Below, piece by piece: positions 9,076 to 18,925 of a stretch of 64,000 nt of DNA. The DNA lies in contig JAABSX010000010.1 in assembly GCA_011390205.1 (NCBI GenBank), forward strand, positions 1-64,000, in the 5' to 3' direction. Position 1 is the stretch's first letter, and every line of letters begins with the position of its first letter. A model generated the notes under the pieces. That model was not told the DNA's origin. It saw nothing but the letters and a program-made list of their open reading frames with translations, and did no database searches. This DNA is from Microscillaceae bacterium (GTDB lineage: Bacteria; Bacteroidota; Bacteroidia; Cytophagales; Microscillaceae). Made by a program: the position numbers and the translations under genes.

Positions 9076-9984
9076 ATGGCAAAAACTTTCAAATTTGATG
9101 GATTGATAAAAGCTGCTGAAAAACAAAAAGAAGCAGCAGAGCAAAAACAGAAAAGCAGTGATGAAGATATCCGTAAGAATATCGTCATTAGAGAAGAATT
9201 TAAGAATCTTATCCCCCCACTTGCTAGAGATGAATTTGAGAAACTCAAAGACAATATATTGGCGGAAGGTTGCCGAGATGCACTTATCGTCTGGAAAGAC
9301 AAAGAAGAGTATGTACTCATAGATGGGCATAACCGCTATCAAATATGTACTGAAAACAACCTCGAATTTAGAATTGAGGTAAAAGAATTTGAAGGTGCTG
9401 AAGCGGTCAATGACTGGATGGTCAATAACCAACTTGGCAAACGAAATGTAAGTGAGGAAACTAAATCATATCTGAGAGGCCTTCAGTATAACCGAGAAAA
9501 AGGAAAAGTAGGGGGTACGGGTGCAAATCAATACTCTGAGCAAAAAGGACAAAGTGTCCCAACTGCACAAAGACTTGCAGAACAACACAAGGTATCTGAA
9601 AAAACCATCAAAAGAGATGAAAAATTTGCCATTGCAATAGACAAAATTAGCAATGACAATAAGCAGATTAAATGGGATATTCTCAACAAAAAAATAAATA
9701 TCCCTAAAACTGCTACTATGAAATATGCCGAAGAAAATGAATGGAACAATGCCCAACAGATAGGATTATTTTTGGCAGAGGGGATGAATTTTAACCAAGC
9801 AGTCAAAGAGGTGAAACAAAGAAGCCAGAGAAATATGCCCGAAGACCCTCACAAAACATATCTCAGAAATCTAAAAGTAAGCATCATGAACTGTGTAACA
9901 GAAGCCATCAAAAGCAAAAACTTAGATGCCATAGAAGAGTTAAGAGAATATGTAGATGAGCTGGAAAATGCAATTAATGAATGA
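9076..9984 (+). CDS. ParB/Srx-fold nuclease-like protein (partner of ParA)
   Basis: 302 residues. The basic, Lys/Glu/Gln-rich first 40 residues (KAAEKQKEAAEQKQK) are the likely ParA-contact region. The ParB/Srx-like core is about residues 45-125, with YVLIDGHNRYQIC as the conserved DGHxR motif. A helix-turn-helix-like stretch follows (AQRLAEQHKVSEKTIKRDEK, near residues 165-184), and the C-terminus is acidic and coiled. It lacks the classic chromosomal ParB signature GERRxRA, so it looks like an accessory or plasmid-type partner. Co-directional with parA and the following TetR gene. Confidence 0.8.
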   Translation: MAKTFKFDGLIKAAEKQKEAAEQKQKSSDEDIRKNIVIREEFKNLIPPLARDEFEKLKDNILAEGCRDALIVWKDKEEYVLIDGHNRYQICTENNLEFRIEVKEFEGAEAVNDWMVNNQLGKRNVSEETKSYLRGLQYNREKGKVGGTGANQYSEQKGQSVPTAQRLAEQHKVSEKTIKRDEKFAIAIDKISNDNKQIKWDILNKKINIPKTATMKYAEENEWNNAQQIGLFLAEGMNFNQAVKEVKQRSQRNMPEDPHKTYLRNLKVSIMNCVTEAIKSKNLDAIEELREYVDELENAINE

Positions 9985-10004
9985 AAAAATAGAAACCAAG
10001 ATAA

Positions 10005-10607
10005 ATGGGAAGAAAAGCAATCAAAAGAGACCGAAAAAATGATGAACAAAAAACACAACCTTGGATTAAACATCTCTTCACCTACTTTCAAGAGAATGGT
10101 CTGAAAGGAATCACGATGGATATTATCGCAAAGGAGTTGGGCAAAAGCAAAACTACTGTATATGATTATTTTCAAACTAAAGAAGAAATTATAGCCGAAG
10201 CCGTAGCCTACAAACTCTCTCAGATTAGCGGGTTTAAAGAAATCATCCGCAATCAAGAGAAACCTTTCAAACAAAGATGCTATGAGGTGCTACGGTTTCA
10301 GACGGAACATATCTCAGATATATCAAATGTTTTCTTGGCAGATTTGAGAGATTTATATCCTACGCTTTGGAAATCTGTAGAAGATTTTTTGGAAGCACTG
10401 ACGAAGGAGATGTCTGCATTTTATGAAAAAGGAATAGAGAAAAAAGCCTTTAACCCCATTCATCCTAGTATTTTGGTGCTGACTGACCAGTTTTTCTTTA
10501 GGATATTGACCAATCCTGATTTTTTGGCAACACATCGAATCACACTGAAAGAAGCATTTGACCAATACTCACAGTTGAGATTTTTTGGAATACTTGGTAA
10601 CCAATAA
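10005..10607 (+). CDS. TetR family regulator, likely linked to the RND operon
   Basis: 200 residues. The HTH is GITMDIIAKELGKSKTTVYD followed by YFQTKEEII. The first 20 residues are very basic. It starts 20 bp after the ParB-like stop, so it is probably read with parAB. It converges on the efflux genes tolC-RND-MFP, separated only by a shared terminator. TetR proteins next to RND pumps commonly repress them, but here the pump promoter would be 5.8 kb away, so the regulatory link is only inference. Confidence 0.85.
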   Translation: MGRKAIKRDRKNDEQKTQPWIKHLFTYFQENGLKGITMDIIAKELGKSKTTVYDYFQTKEEIIAEAVAYKLSQISGFKEIIRNQEKPFKQRCYEVLRFQTEHISDISNVFLADLRDLYPTLWKSVEDFLEALTKEMSAFYEKGIEKKAFNPIHPSILVLTDQFFFRILTNPDFLATHRITLKEAFDQYSQLRFFGILGNQ

Positions 10608-10655
10608 GGCTTGCTTTCAGACGCATATTCTGAGAGCAAGCCCTTTTGTGTTTTT
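10608..10655. terminator. Terminator between the TetR gene and the efflux operon
   Basis: A 14-bp stem (GGCTTGCTTTCAGA with TCTGAGAGCAAGCC) with a 7-nt loop is followed by a T-rich tract on the plus strand. It sits directly after the TetR stop codon and 30 bp past the tolC-like stop on the other strand. Confidence 0.8.
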
Positions 10656-10672
10656 CTTACGTTGTCTGATTT

Positions 10673-12037
10673 TTACTCCTTTAATATCCTTCCAGTGAGT
10701 TGTAATAACTCTAACTCAGCCAACTTAGCAGCATACCTTGCATTGCTGAGCCTGTTTTTTGCCTGTGCTAGATTTAGCTGTGCTTCTCTGAACTGCGTAT
10801 TGCTTACTTGCCCATATTCAAATTGTTCTTGTGTTCTTGCAAAGTTGGCTTGGGCAGTTTTTATATTTTTCTCTTCCATCCTCAATATATATAATCTGTT
10901 TTGAAAGGTAGCCAAAGCATTTCCAGATTGCTGCTCTATCAGTAGCATAGCTTCTTTGAGTTCTTGTTTTCTTGAGTCTATGCTGATTCTGCTATTCTGA
11001 ATTTGCAGATTTTTTTTACCTCCATTGAAGATATCAAAAGTTACGTTTAGGCCTGTAGTAAAACCAATGTTTTGATTCACCAACAATAGGCCAGCTTCAT
11101 TATCTTGCCTGCTAAAAGCGTAAGCTGCACTCAGCCCTACACGTGGAGAACGGGCAGCTTCGGCTATTTTTAGGTCTAGCTCGGCAAGAGACTGGTTATA
11201 GGCAGCACTTTGGATGGCTGCATTTTGTTGTTTGGCATCGGTGATGATTTGTGTCAGATTCCAGTCTGTTTCATAGCTTACGGTTCTGCTTACCTTAAAA
11301 TCTGAGTTGCTGTCTCTTCCCAAAATTTGGTTAAAACTTCTTTTGGCATTCTCTATGTTGAGTTGGCTACTTACTAGATTGACACTGTCTGTGTTTAAAT
11401 CTACTTCGGCATTGAGTACAGCAAGCTGGTTATTTCCTCCAAACTCATTTCTTGCTTTGGCTCTTTGGTATCTTTCTTGAGAAACTGCCAGATTTTCTTG
11501 TTGTATAAGCTGATTTTCTGAAAGGGTAACCAAGTTAAAATATTGTGCAGCCACATTTAGAATCGTATTTTCTAGAAGCTGTTTTACTTGGGCATTGCTT
11601 GCTTCTGCACTGAGTTTTAGCTTATCATAGCTTCGGATATTGGCTTGGCCATTAAACAGGGTGTAGTTTAGATTTACGGCAGCACCTGAGCTCCAAGTAG
11701 CTGCTCCATTTTGATTTACTTCTGTGATGCCTTGTCCGTTGGCTATTTTAAGATTGACATTGTTGTTGGCATAGTTTAGATTTCCTGAGGCAGTTACCGT
11801 GGGCAGTAATCCTGCATTGCCTTTGGTGATGTTATTCTCTGCTATTTGTAAATTATTCTTTGCTATTTTTACGCCATAGTTAGATGAAAGGGCTATCTCT
11901 ACTGCCTGCTCCAGACTTAATGTATCTTGTGCTTGAATGCTCCAGCTCATCATCAGGCCGAGCCATCCGAGAAGGTAAGGAATAGGTTTTGATAAATAAA
12001 ACATGTTCTTGGGTTTATAATCAATAAAATATTTCAT
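10673..12037 (-). CDS. TolC family outer-membrane efflux protein
   Basis: 454 residues from the ATG at 12037; the ATG at 12004 (MFYLSKPIPYLLG) would give a tidier signal peptide ending at SIQAQ. The mature part has the duplicated TolC organisation of two outer-membrane factor halves: SLEQAVEIALSSNYGVKIAK begins the first, and the second contains LDLKIAEAARSPRVGLSAAY. Long Gln/Asn/Ala-rich helices form the periplasmic tunnel. It is the last gene of the operon MFP-RND-TolC, 14 bp after the RND stop. Confidence 0.92.
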   Translation of the reverse strand: MKYFIDYKPKNMFYLSKPIPYLLGWLGLMMSWSIQAQDTLSLEQAVEIALSSNYGVKIAKNNLQIAENNITKGNAGLLPTVTASGNLNYANNNVNLKIANGQGITEVNQNGAATWSSGAAVNLNYTLFNGQANIRSYDKLKLSAEASNAQVKQLLENTILNVAAQYFNLVTLSENQLIQQENLAVSQERYQRAKARNEFGGNNQLAVLNAEVDLNTDSVNLVSSQLNIENAKRSFNQILGRDSNSDFKVSRTVSYETDWNLTQIITDAKQQNAAIQSAAYNQSLAELDLKIAEAARSPRVGLSAAYAFSRQDNEAGLLLVNQNIGFTTGLNVTFDIFNGGKKNLQIQNSRISIDSRKQELKEAMLLIEQQSGNALATFQNRLYILRMEEKNIKTAQANFARTQEQFEYGQVSNTQFREAQLNLAQAKNRLSNARYAAKLAELELLQLTGRILKE

Positions 12038-12051
12038 AAATTCTAATGTGT

Positions 12052-15000
12052 TTAATGGGCTTCTTGTTCGGCTTGTAATTCTTTGATGGCAGTTTCCATA
12101 GATTCTGCGCTGGGTTTTTTACCCTCCCAAAGCCAAAAGAAATAAAGTTTGACACTATTGGCAATGATAAGCATCACGGGCAGACCTATCAATGTAACGA
12201 ATGTAGCAATGCCCAAGCCGTAGGCAAGAGAAATCGCCATAGGCACTAAGAATTGTGCTTGGAAACTTTTCTCCAAAATCAAGGGTGCAAGCCCTGCAAT
12301 CGTGGTGAGAGAAGTTAGTAAAATAGGTCTAAATCTAGAAAGCCCTGCCTCATAGACAGCATCCAAAAATTTATTACCCTCTTTGAGATTGCTATTGACG
12401 GCACTCACAAATACCAGAGAATCATTAATCATCACACCTATCAATGCCACCACACCCAGAAAAGAAAGTACACTGATAGACGCTCCATGAATCCAGTGCC
12501 CTGTGATTACGCCTATAAACCCAAAGGGGAGAAGTAAAAATACAGAAAGTGTCTGTTTTAAAGACCTAAAAGTAAAAACAACCAGTGAGAACATCAGAAT
12601 CAAAATAATGGGCATTACTTTGCCAGCCGAAGCTCCTGTTTTGCCTGATTCACGGCTTTGCCCCTCAAAAGAGACCCTTAGCCCTGGATATTTGTTGGCT
12701 ACAGGGCTGATGATATTGTCTTCTATCTCTGTGAGTAGGTCTGTCAGAGAGGCTTCGGGGTTGGCTATGTCTGCTTCTATTCTGATTTCTCTTTTGTTTT
12801 CTAAGTGATTAATTGCGACGATGCCCCTTTTGATTTCAATATCTGCCAGTTCCCTCAATGGGTAAGCACTGCCATCTGCCAGTCTGATACGCATATTTTC
12901 TAAATCTTCAATGCTTTGTCTGTCTTTTAATTGATACCTGACCCACACTTTGATTTCATCATCACCTCTTTGCAGTCTTTGGGCTTCACTCCCAAAGAAG
13001 CCCTGCCTTACCTGCCTGATGACATCTTGGACTTGCAGCCCTAGGGCATATGCCTTGTCTTTGAGTTGGAGGTTGATTTCTCTCAATCCTTCTTGGTCTG
13101 TATCCAGCACATCTTTGACATTCGGCATTTTTTGCATTTCAGATTTTACTTCTTCGGTAGCACTTCTGAGCTGCTGGATATTGTCTCCGATGAGTGCAAT
13201 AGAAATAGGTTTGCCAAAAGGACTTGCCGAGCCATAGGTGAGTTTTTCGGCATTGGGTATTTTTCCTGCCTTTTCACGAATAAGGTTGGCGATTTGAAAG
13301 TTTTTTAGCTGCCTAAACTCACCCGTAAGTAAGATAATCAGCATAGAAGCCTGCTGCGTCTGTGGGCCGATGGTTTTTTGAATATCCAAGATAATGTCTT
13401 CTCCACCGTTCTTTGCTTTCAGCTCTTGGTTTACTTCTAGCACTGATTTTTCTATATGGTCTATCCATTTTTTGGTGATATGTTCTCTAGTGCCTGCGGG
13501 CATTTCTAGTGTGATATTGATATTGTCTTGCTCTACATTCGGGAAGATAGTTGTCTTCACAAAGCCACCTTGTATCAGTGAAATACTGACGATGAGCAAA
13601 CCTATGAAAGTAGCTGCTATGATGCCTTTGTTACCGATGGCAAATCTTAATACAGGGGCATATAATTTATCACGCAGCGTAGTCAATATACTGTCTAAGA
13701 TTTTTTGGATACGGTTGGTTTTTTTATCTTTGTAATCACCTCGGAGCGCACGAGAGTGGGCTACGTGGGCAGGCAAGATAAATAAACCTTCTATGAGCGA
13801 CATGCCAAGTGTGGCCACTACTACAAAAGATAAATCTGAGAAGAAATCACCAATTCGCCCTTCAAAAAAGAAAAAAGCTGAGAAGGCTATAATCGTCGTA
13901 AATACGGCGGTCAGGATAGAAGGAATCACTTCAAGCGTACCATCTATGGCTGCCTGTGTGGCGTTTTTCCCCTTTTCATAATGCTGGTAGATATTCTCAC
14001 TAATCACGATTCCATCATCTACCAAAATCCCAATAACGATAATCATCCCAAAGAGAGAGATGACATTGATGGTCAGTCCACTGAAAACGCCAAGTATAAA
14101 CATCCCCATGAATGAAATCGGAATCCCGATGGCGACCCAGAATGAGAGATAAATATTGAGAAATAAAGACAAAAATATCAATACCAAAATACCTCCGATG
14201 ACACCATTTTCTAGCAAGAGGTCTATTCGCTCTTGCAGTGTCTTAGAAAAATCAAGAATCACATCAGCTTTCAGTACCTCATTTTTTTGGTTAAATTCTT
14301 TGATATAATTTTTTACGTAATCAGTGATAAACAAAATATCCTCTTCGGTGGTGTTGCTCACAGAGATAATCACGGCGGGCTGTTGGTTAAAATAGTTTCG
14401 GTTAGGGGCATCAGCCCATTGGTCACGCACCTCCGCCACATCTCTCAGACGGATTAGCCTACCATCTTCCCCTGCTTTCAAGATAATGTTTTCAAGCTCT
14501 TTGGCATAGTACTCTTTGTATTTAGCCCTTACGAGAAGCTCTTCTTCTTTTCCTTTGATGGTTCCGCCTGTAATTTCTACATTGCTTTTGCTGATTGCTA
14601 GAGTGGCTTGGTCAAAGGTAAGGTTATAAGCCCTGAGGTCATTTTCTCTAAAGCTGACTTCTATCTCTTCATCTGGGAAGCCTCCAAGCTGTATTTTGGA
14701 GATTCCATTGACTGCCCTGAGGTCATTCTCTACACGTTTGGCAGTGGTCTTGAGTGTTTTTAAATCTACATCTCCTCTGATAGAAAAATTAATGGATAGA
14801 TTGACGTTCTCTTGTTTGAAGATAATGAGCGGCTCCATCCCCACTGGAAAAGTATTGATTCTGTCCACAGCATTTTTTACATCTTGCAAAAACAAATCAA
14901 TGTCGTAACTGGTGAGCATTTCTACAGAGACCGTGCCTGCATTTTCTTTGGAAGTGGAGGTTACCCTGTCAAGCCCTGTGATACCTTGCAAGCTTTCTTC

Positions 15001-15204
15001 TATCTTATTTACCACGCCCTCTTCTATCTCTTGAGGAGAGGCGCCAGGATAAATAACCTGAATGGTTACGAGTTTTTCGGTTTCTTCTGGAAAAAAATTA
15101 GACCGTAGATTATACAAAGATGATAGCCCAAAGATGAGTATCAGAAGCATCAATGTATTGCCTGAGATAGGATATTTTATAAAAAAAGTAATGATACTAC
15201 GCAT
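12052..15204 (-). CDS. RND family (AcrB-like) efflux transporter
   Basis: 1050 residues, the full length of an inner-membrane RND pump. TM1 is residues 12-30, followed by a large periplasmic loop. TM2-6 are near 335-480 and TM7-12 lie in the last third. The proton-relay pair D-D is in TM4 (IGILVDDGIVISENIY). The opening NTLMLLILIFGLSSLYNLRS with FFPEET places it in the AcrB/MexF-like hydrophobe efflux branch, not the heavy-metal CzcA branch. It works with the adaptor upstream and the TolC homologue downstream to export drugs or other amphiphiles. Confidence 0.93.
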   Translation of the reverse strand: MRSIITFFIKYPISGNTLMLLILIFGLSSLYNLRSNFFPEETEKLVTIQVIYPGASPQEIEEGVVNKIEESLQGITGLDRVTSTSKENAGTVSVEMLTSYDIDLFLQDVKNAVDRINTFPVGMEPLIIFKQENVNLSINFSIRGDVDLKTLKTTAKRVENDLRAVNGISKIQLGGFPDEEIEVSFRENDLRAYNLTFDQATLAISKSNVEITGGTIKGKEEELLVRAKYKEYYAKELENIILKAGEDGRLIRLRDVAEVRDQWADAPNRNYFNQQPAVIISVSNTTEEDILFITDYVKNYIKEFNQKNEVLKADVILDFSKTLQERIDLLLENGVIGGILVLIFLSLFLNIYLSFWVAIGIPISFMGMFILGVFSGLTINVISLFGMIIVIGILVDDGIVISENIYQHYEKGKNATQAAIDGTLEVIPSILTAVFTTIIAFSAFFFFEGRIGDFFSDLSFVVVATLGMSLIEGLFILPAHVAHSRALRGDYKDKKTNRIQKILDSILTTLRDKLYAPVLRFAIGNKGIIAATFIGLLIVSISLIQGGFVKTTIFPNVEQDNINITLEMPAGTREHITKKWIDHIEKSVLEVNQELKAKNGGEDIILDIQKTIGPQTQQASMLIILLTGEFRQLKNFQIANLIREKAGKIPNAEKLTYGSASPFGKPISIALIGDNIQQLRSATEEVKSEMQKMPNVKDVLDTDQEGLREINLQLKDKAYALGLQVQDVIRQVRQGFFGSEAQRLQRGDDEIKVWVRYQLKDRQSIEDLENMRIRLADGSAYPLRELADIEIKRGIVAINHLENKREIRIEADIANPEASLTDLLTEIEDNIISPVANKYPGLRVSFEGQSRESGKTGASAGKVMPIILILMFSLVVFTFRSLKQTLSVFLLLPFGFIGVITGHWIHGASISVLSFLGVVALIGVMINDSLVFVSAVNSNLKEGNKFLDAVYEAGLSRFRPILLTSLTTIAGLAPLILEKSFQAQFLVPMAISLAYGLGIATFVTLIGLPVMLIIANSVKLYFFWLWEGKKPSAESMETAIKELQAEQEAH

Positions 15205-15248
15205 AAGTAATTTAAGTAAGTTGGGGTGATAAATGCCGTCAAATCAGA

Positions 15249-16358
15249 TTAATTGGTTTTGATTTCTAAGCCTTCATAAAATTCTTGCGAAGATTCACTG
15301 GCGATGCGAGTGCCTTCTTTGAGCCCTTTGATGATGACTTGGCTGCCTGCAAACCGCACAACTTGGACAGTCTGTTTTTTGAGTCTTTGTTGTTCTATCA
15401 CATATACTTGACTTTCTCCTAAGAGTAAATCTCGAGCTATGCCATAGGCATTTTCTATTTGGTTCGCCTTGATATTGGCATTCATAAACATTCCTTCTCT
15501 CAGCCGAGAGTCATTTACTTGAATATACAATTTTACACTCTGTGTCTGTGGGTCAATGCTTTTACTGATTCTTCTGACAGTGCCTTGCCATTGCCCTGCG
15601 ATATCTTCGGAAGATAACTCTACCAAATCTCCGACACTCAGGAAGTTTAAATCTTTTAGGCTCACGGCAGCTTCTAGTTCAAAACTACTATTGTTGATAA
15701 ATTCACCCAGTTTTTGCCCCACTCTCACCAGTGTGCCAGGGTTGATGCTAGATTGCGTAACCACGCCTTGAAAAGGGGCAGTGATGTTGTGCTTGCGCAG
15801 GCGAGTTTCTTGGCTTTTGATGCTGTAGTATTGGTTATAAATATTTTTACTTATCAAAAAATATTTTGCTTTTGCTGAGCTAGGCTCTGGAAAAGCTGCT
15901 AGAGATTTATTGACAGAAAAGACATCAAGGTAGTTTTGCCATAGCTGAAAATCTTCGGGATAGTCTAGCTTTAAGTCAGGCATCATTTGAGTGAGGATAT
16001 TTTGAAGATTGCTCTTTTGAGATTGCAGTGTAAGACGAGCTTCTTCACTATCTATTTGTATCAGCACAGCACCTTGCCCGAATACGTTCCCCTCTTTAAA
16101 TCTTGCGGAAGTATTTTGTAAAATTCCTGGAACTTCTGCAAAAATCTCTACTTTGTCAGGGGCTACAAGTTTGCCAGTGAGCGTGATGGGTGCTTGGATG
16201 GTTTTATTTTTGATGATTTCTGAGCGGACAGTTCGGATGATTTTTTGAGGAGGAGGAGGTGCTTTTATTTCTTTTTGGCTGCTAATAAACCGAGAAGCAA
16301 ATACTGCCCCTACCAAAATAATAATAGCAATGACGATAGAGATTTTTCGGAAATTCAT
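15249..16358 (-). CDS. RND efflux periplasmic adaptor (HlyD/AcrA family)
   Basis: 369 residues, first gene of the operon. The N-terminal membrane anchor is residues 5-22 (ISIVIAIIILVGAVFASRF). The lipoyl half-motifs are EIFAEVPGILQNTSARFKEG and ITAPFQGVVTQSSINPGTLV. The helical hairpin between them is longer than a minimal one, and the beta-barrel follows (LSVGDLVELSSED). It bridges the RND pump and TolC. The gap to the RND start is 44 bp. Confidence 0.92.
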   Translation of the reverse strand: MNFRKISIVIAIIILVGAVFASRFISSQKEIKAPPPPQKIIRTVRSEIIKNKTIQAPITLTGKLVAPDKVEIFAEVPGILQNTSARFKEGNVFGQGAVLIQIDSEEARLTLQSQKSNLQNILTQMMPDLKLDYPEDFQLWQNYLDVFSVNKSLAAFPEPSSAKAKYFLISKNIYNQYYSIKSQETRLRKHNITAPFQGVVTQSSINPGTLVRVGQKLGEFINNSSFELEAAVSLKDLNFLSVGDLVELSSEDIAGQWQGTVRRISKSIDPQTQSVKLYIQVNDSRLREGMFMNANIKANQIENAYGIARDLLLGESQVYVIEQQRLKKQTVQVVRFAGSQVIIKGLKEGTRIASESSQEFYEGLEIKTN

Positions 16359-16726
16359 GGAGTTAGAAAATTAAAACTAAGTTGTAACTTAAATAATTAC
16401 ATAATACCAAATCAATATAGATTGTTTGTGAGAAATATAAAATAACTTTAAGCCATATTAAGAAACAAAGAAGCACAAAACAGGCTCAGACACAGCATAT
16501 CTGTATAATAATTAGTAGAAATATAAATGATTGATTATGAAGTAGTTAAGCATAAAAATAAATGAATTTTTTACCAAGTACTGTTGAATATTTCAAAAAG
16601 AAGGAATTTATCCATAATATTGCGTCTGAGGTGATTTTTTGTGAATAAAATGCCAATACCAATAAAATTATCGTACAAGTTTTAGTGAATCAATCCGTAG
16701 AAACTATCTATATAAAGTTATAAATC
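16359..16726. other. Divergent promoter region of the efflux operon and the DUF4836 gene
   Basis: A 368-bp AT-rich spacer between divergent genes with no credible ORF. It must carry both promoters; I could not place either with confidence. Confidence 0.45.
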
Positions 16727-18298
16727 ATGAAGTCTTTTTTTTATAAGTCGCCTTACCATTTCGTGTATTTTTTTGCCTTGGCAGTGTTTTGTGCTGCCTG
16801 TGGCAGGCCTGTAGAGCACAGCAAATACATCCCTAAGGAGGCATCCTTTGTGCTGAGTCTGAACATCCCCAACATCAAAAAAAAATCTATAGACTGGAAT
16901 TACCTGTTCAGCAGAGATGTATTGCAGGTTGTTGGCGATTTTAAAGACACGGAGATACTCAGAAAAAACTTGATGAAGTCAGGGATAGATTTTGAAAGCC
17001 CTGTTTATTTATTCAGTGAGCAATCAGAGTTACCCGAAGATAGTTATTTTGCGGCATCATTTAAAATTAAAAATGAAAGTACTTTTGATGAATTTTTAAG
17101 AGGCTTTAATGAGCAAAAGAAAGAAAAAGGCATGGAGCTTCGCATTCGTTCCTTTTCGGGCATGCGTTATGTTTTGATAGATGAACAGACCATACTGGGC
17201 TGGATGAACAGTGCCGCCCTCTATATCAAATTAGATAAAAAAGCAGAAGAAGATGTACTAAAAAATAGAATGATTCGCCTGCGTGATTTACCCCCAAAAC
17301 GTGCCTTGCTACAGCAAAAAGACAAAAGATTTAAGTTTTTAAAACTCTCAGACCATGACCTTGCCATCTGGGTAAACCTCGAAGTATATGAACAAAGGAT
17401 TAAGAAAGTAGTCAATAACTTTCCGCTTCCGCTCAATCTTGATTTTAGAAACAATTACCTTACTGCCAAAATTAATTTTGAAGATGGTAAAGTAATCACA
17501 GACCTCCAGTTTCACAATGGCAATAACTCTTTTGCAAGCTATGGCAGATTGGTCAAAGACAGCCTTAACCAGCAGATTATGAGCAAGATACCACAAAAAA
17601 AACAACTTGCCATGCTGGGCTTAGGCTTAGATATGAAGGGCATCAAAGAACTTTTTAATAACCTCGGTGGGGCACTCTTTGAAGGGCAAGCACAAGCCCT
17701 GACAGGCTCTACACCCAATGAAATCATGGACATGCTCACAGGTGATTTTGTGGCAGTGGTAAAAGACATGCACCCCGAGCCGAAGCCCGAGCAAAGCCCC
17801 TATGAATATACCATCGCTATGGGGGTCAATGAACCAAGCACTCTCAAAAAAATGATTCAAAAATTACAAAAAGACGGAGAAGCCAGAGAAATAGACAGCA
17901 TGAGCTATGCCCTGCCCAATGCAGGGATGTATCTGACCTATCGCCACCCGATGCTTTATATGACACCCTCTGCAGAGATGAGTGCCGATCTGAGCAAAAA
18001 ACCAACAACAGCAGCCCAAAGGTCCTTGCGAAGCAGTAGAAAAAGCTTCTTGGTCTTTTTCTCTGATGTCAAAGAAGAAACTCGCCAAAAACTACCACAG
18101 TCTTTTTTTGGAGAAGACCGATTTTTAGAAGGAATGGTCAAATATACCCGCTCCCCTTTTGAGTCTGTTTCTCTCCATATGCAGGCACTCCGAAAGCAAA
18201 AAGCCAGTGCAAGGATTGTCATCTTTATGAAAGACAAAAAACAAAATGCACTCAAAACCCTTGCAGAAACATTTAAGCCGCGAAAACCCTCTTCTTAA
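16727..18298 (+). CDS. DUF4836-like lipoprotein
   Basis: 523 residues. The signal peptide ends in a lipobox, FALAVFCAAC, with Cys25 the likely lipidated residue. The mature start EHSKYIPKEASFVLSLNIPN matches the usual opening of DUF4836 proteins (IPKDASFVxxIN). These are Bacteroidota cell-envelope lipoproteins of unknown role, with a beta-rich repeated layout resembling a substrate-binding surface. It is alone in its transcription unit, and the tmRNA promoter begins about 20 bp after its stop. Confidence 0.7.
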   Translation: MKSFFYKSPYHFVYFFALAVFCAACGRPVEHSKYIPKEASFVLSLNIPNIKKKSIDWNYLFSRDVLQVVGDFKDTEILRKNLMKSGIDFESPVYLFSEQSELPEDSYFAASFKIKNESTFDEFLRGFNEQKKEKGMELRIRSFSGMRYVLIDEQTILGWMNSAALYIKLDKKAEEDVLKNRMIRLRDLPPKRALLQQKDKRFKFLKLSDHDLAIWVNLEVYEQRIKKVVNNFPLPLNLDFRNNYLTAKINFEDGKVITDLQFHNGNNSFASYGRLVKDSLNQQIMSKIPQKKQLAMLGLGLDMKGIKELFNNLGGALFEGQAQALTGSTPNEIMDMLTGDFVAVVKDMHPEPKPEQSPYEYTIAMGVNEPSTLKKMIQKLQKDGEAREIDSMSYALPNAGMYLTYRHPMLYMTPSAEMSADLSKKPTTAAQRSLRSSRKSFLVFFSDVKEETRQKLPQSFFGEDRFLEGMVKYTRSPFESVSLHMQALRKQKASARIVIFMKDKKQNALKTLAETFKPRKPSS

Positions 18299-18317
18299 TA
18301 CATTTATGACGACATTC

Positions 18318-18349
18318 TTTGACAATGAGAAACTTTTTAAGTACATTTG
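18318..18349 (+). promoter_or_regulatory. Bacteroidota-type promoter of ssrA
   Basis: TTTG at 18318-18321 and TACATTTG at 18342-18349 are 20 bp apart. This matches the TTTG / TAnnTTTG promoter of Bacteroidota primary sigma factor. It ends 46 bp before the mature tmRNA start, leaving a short leader to be trimmed by RNase P. Confidence 0.75.
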
Positions 18350-18395
18350 TAGTTCATACATTGCAATCTGATTGCACAATGTTCTTTGATTTATT

Positions 18396-18761
18396 GGGGT
18401 CGACTGGATTTGACGGCATGAGTAGATTCGTATAAGCACGTCAGGAGTTGAGAGCACTTCCTGTAAATAAGGCTTTCAAACAATACACGGCGAAAGAAAT
18501 TACGCCCTAGCTGCCTAATCGTAGATTAGAGCAATGCTAGTGTCTCGCAAGCCCTTTGTTTTGCCCGGCTTGCATCAGAGGCATCGAATGTGCAGAACTA
18601 GCAAGAGTAAGGCTACGAAACTTTTGCGAAAATTAAGTAGATAAGGCTAGGTTTAGGTCTGTTGTGCACCTTGCCCTGCTCGAAAAACCAATCATAACTA
18701 AACGTGTAGAAAGTACGCTGTTTTCCTTGACCGGACGAGGGTTCGAATCCCTCCGACTCCA
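18396..18761 (+). ncRNA. ssrA: Transfer-messenger RNA (tmRNA)
   Basis: Rescues stalled ribosomes with SmpB. The tRNA-like ends pair GGGGTCG with CGACTCC (one G-U), and the T arm is CGAGG-GTTCGAATC-CCTCC-like near 18736. The tag ORF is at 18489-18518, resumes at GGC and encodes GERNYALAA followed by TAA. It ends in the ALAA degron read by ClpXP-type proteases. Bacteroidota tags typically read G-E-x-N-Y-A-L-A-A, so this one is slightly variant. CCA is not encoded (CTA follows the discriminator A). Promoter and terminator are both clear. Confidence 0.96.
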
Positions 18762-18764
18762 CTA

Positions 18765-18799
18765 AACCGCCTTTTTAGCTTAAAAGGCGGTTTTTTTAT
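18765..18799 (+). terminator. Terminator of ssrA
   Basis: An 11-bp stem (AACCGCCTTTT with AAAAGGCGGTT) is followed by a run of T. It begins four bases after the tmRNA 3' end. Confidence 0.9.
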
Positions 18800-18925
18800 G
18801 TCTATTATTGACTTTTCTTGCAAAGTTATTTACTGGCGCCATCACACAAAAGGATCAACCAATCCTTTGTGTTGCCCTAAATCTCAAGAGTGAGTCAATA
18901 AAAAAATTAGATTCCTTCCCTTTCA

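Noticed and set aside
12503-15108. Many plus-strand frames inside the RND transporter
   Set aside because: All are antisense to a strongly supported 1050-residue transporter and have erratic composition.
18125-18457. A minus-strand frame overlapping the start of ssrA
   Set aside because: It is the shadow of the DUF4836 gene and the tmRNA 5' end; no family resemblance.
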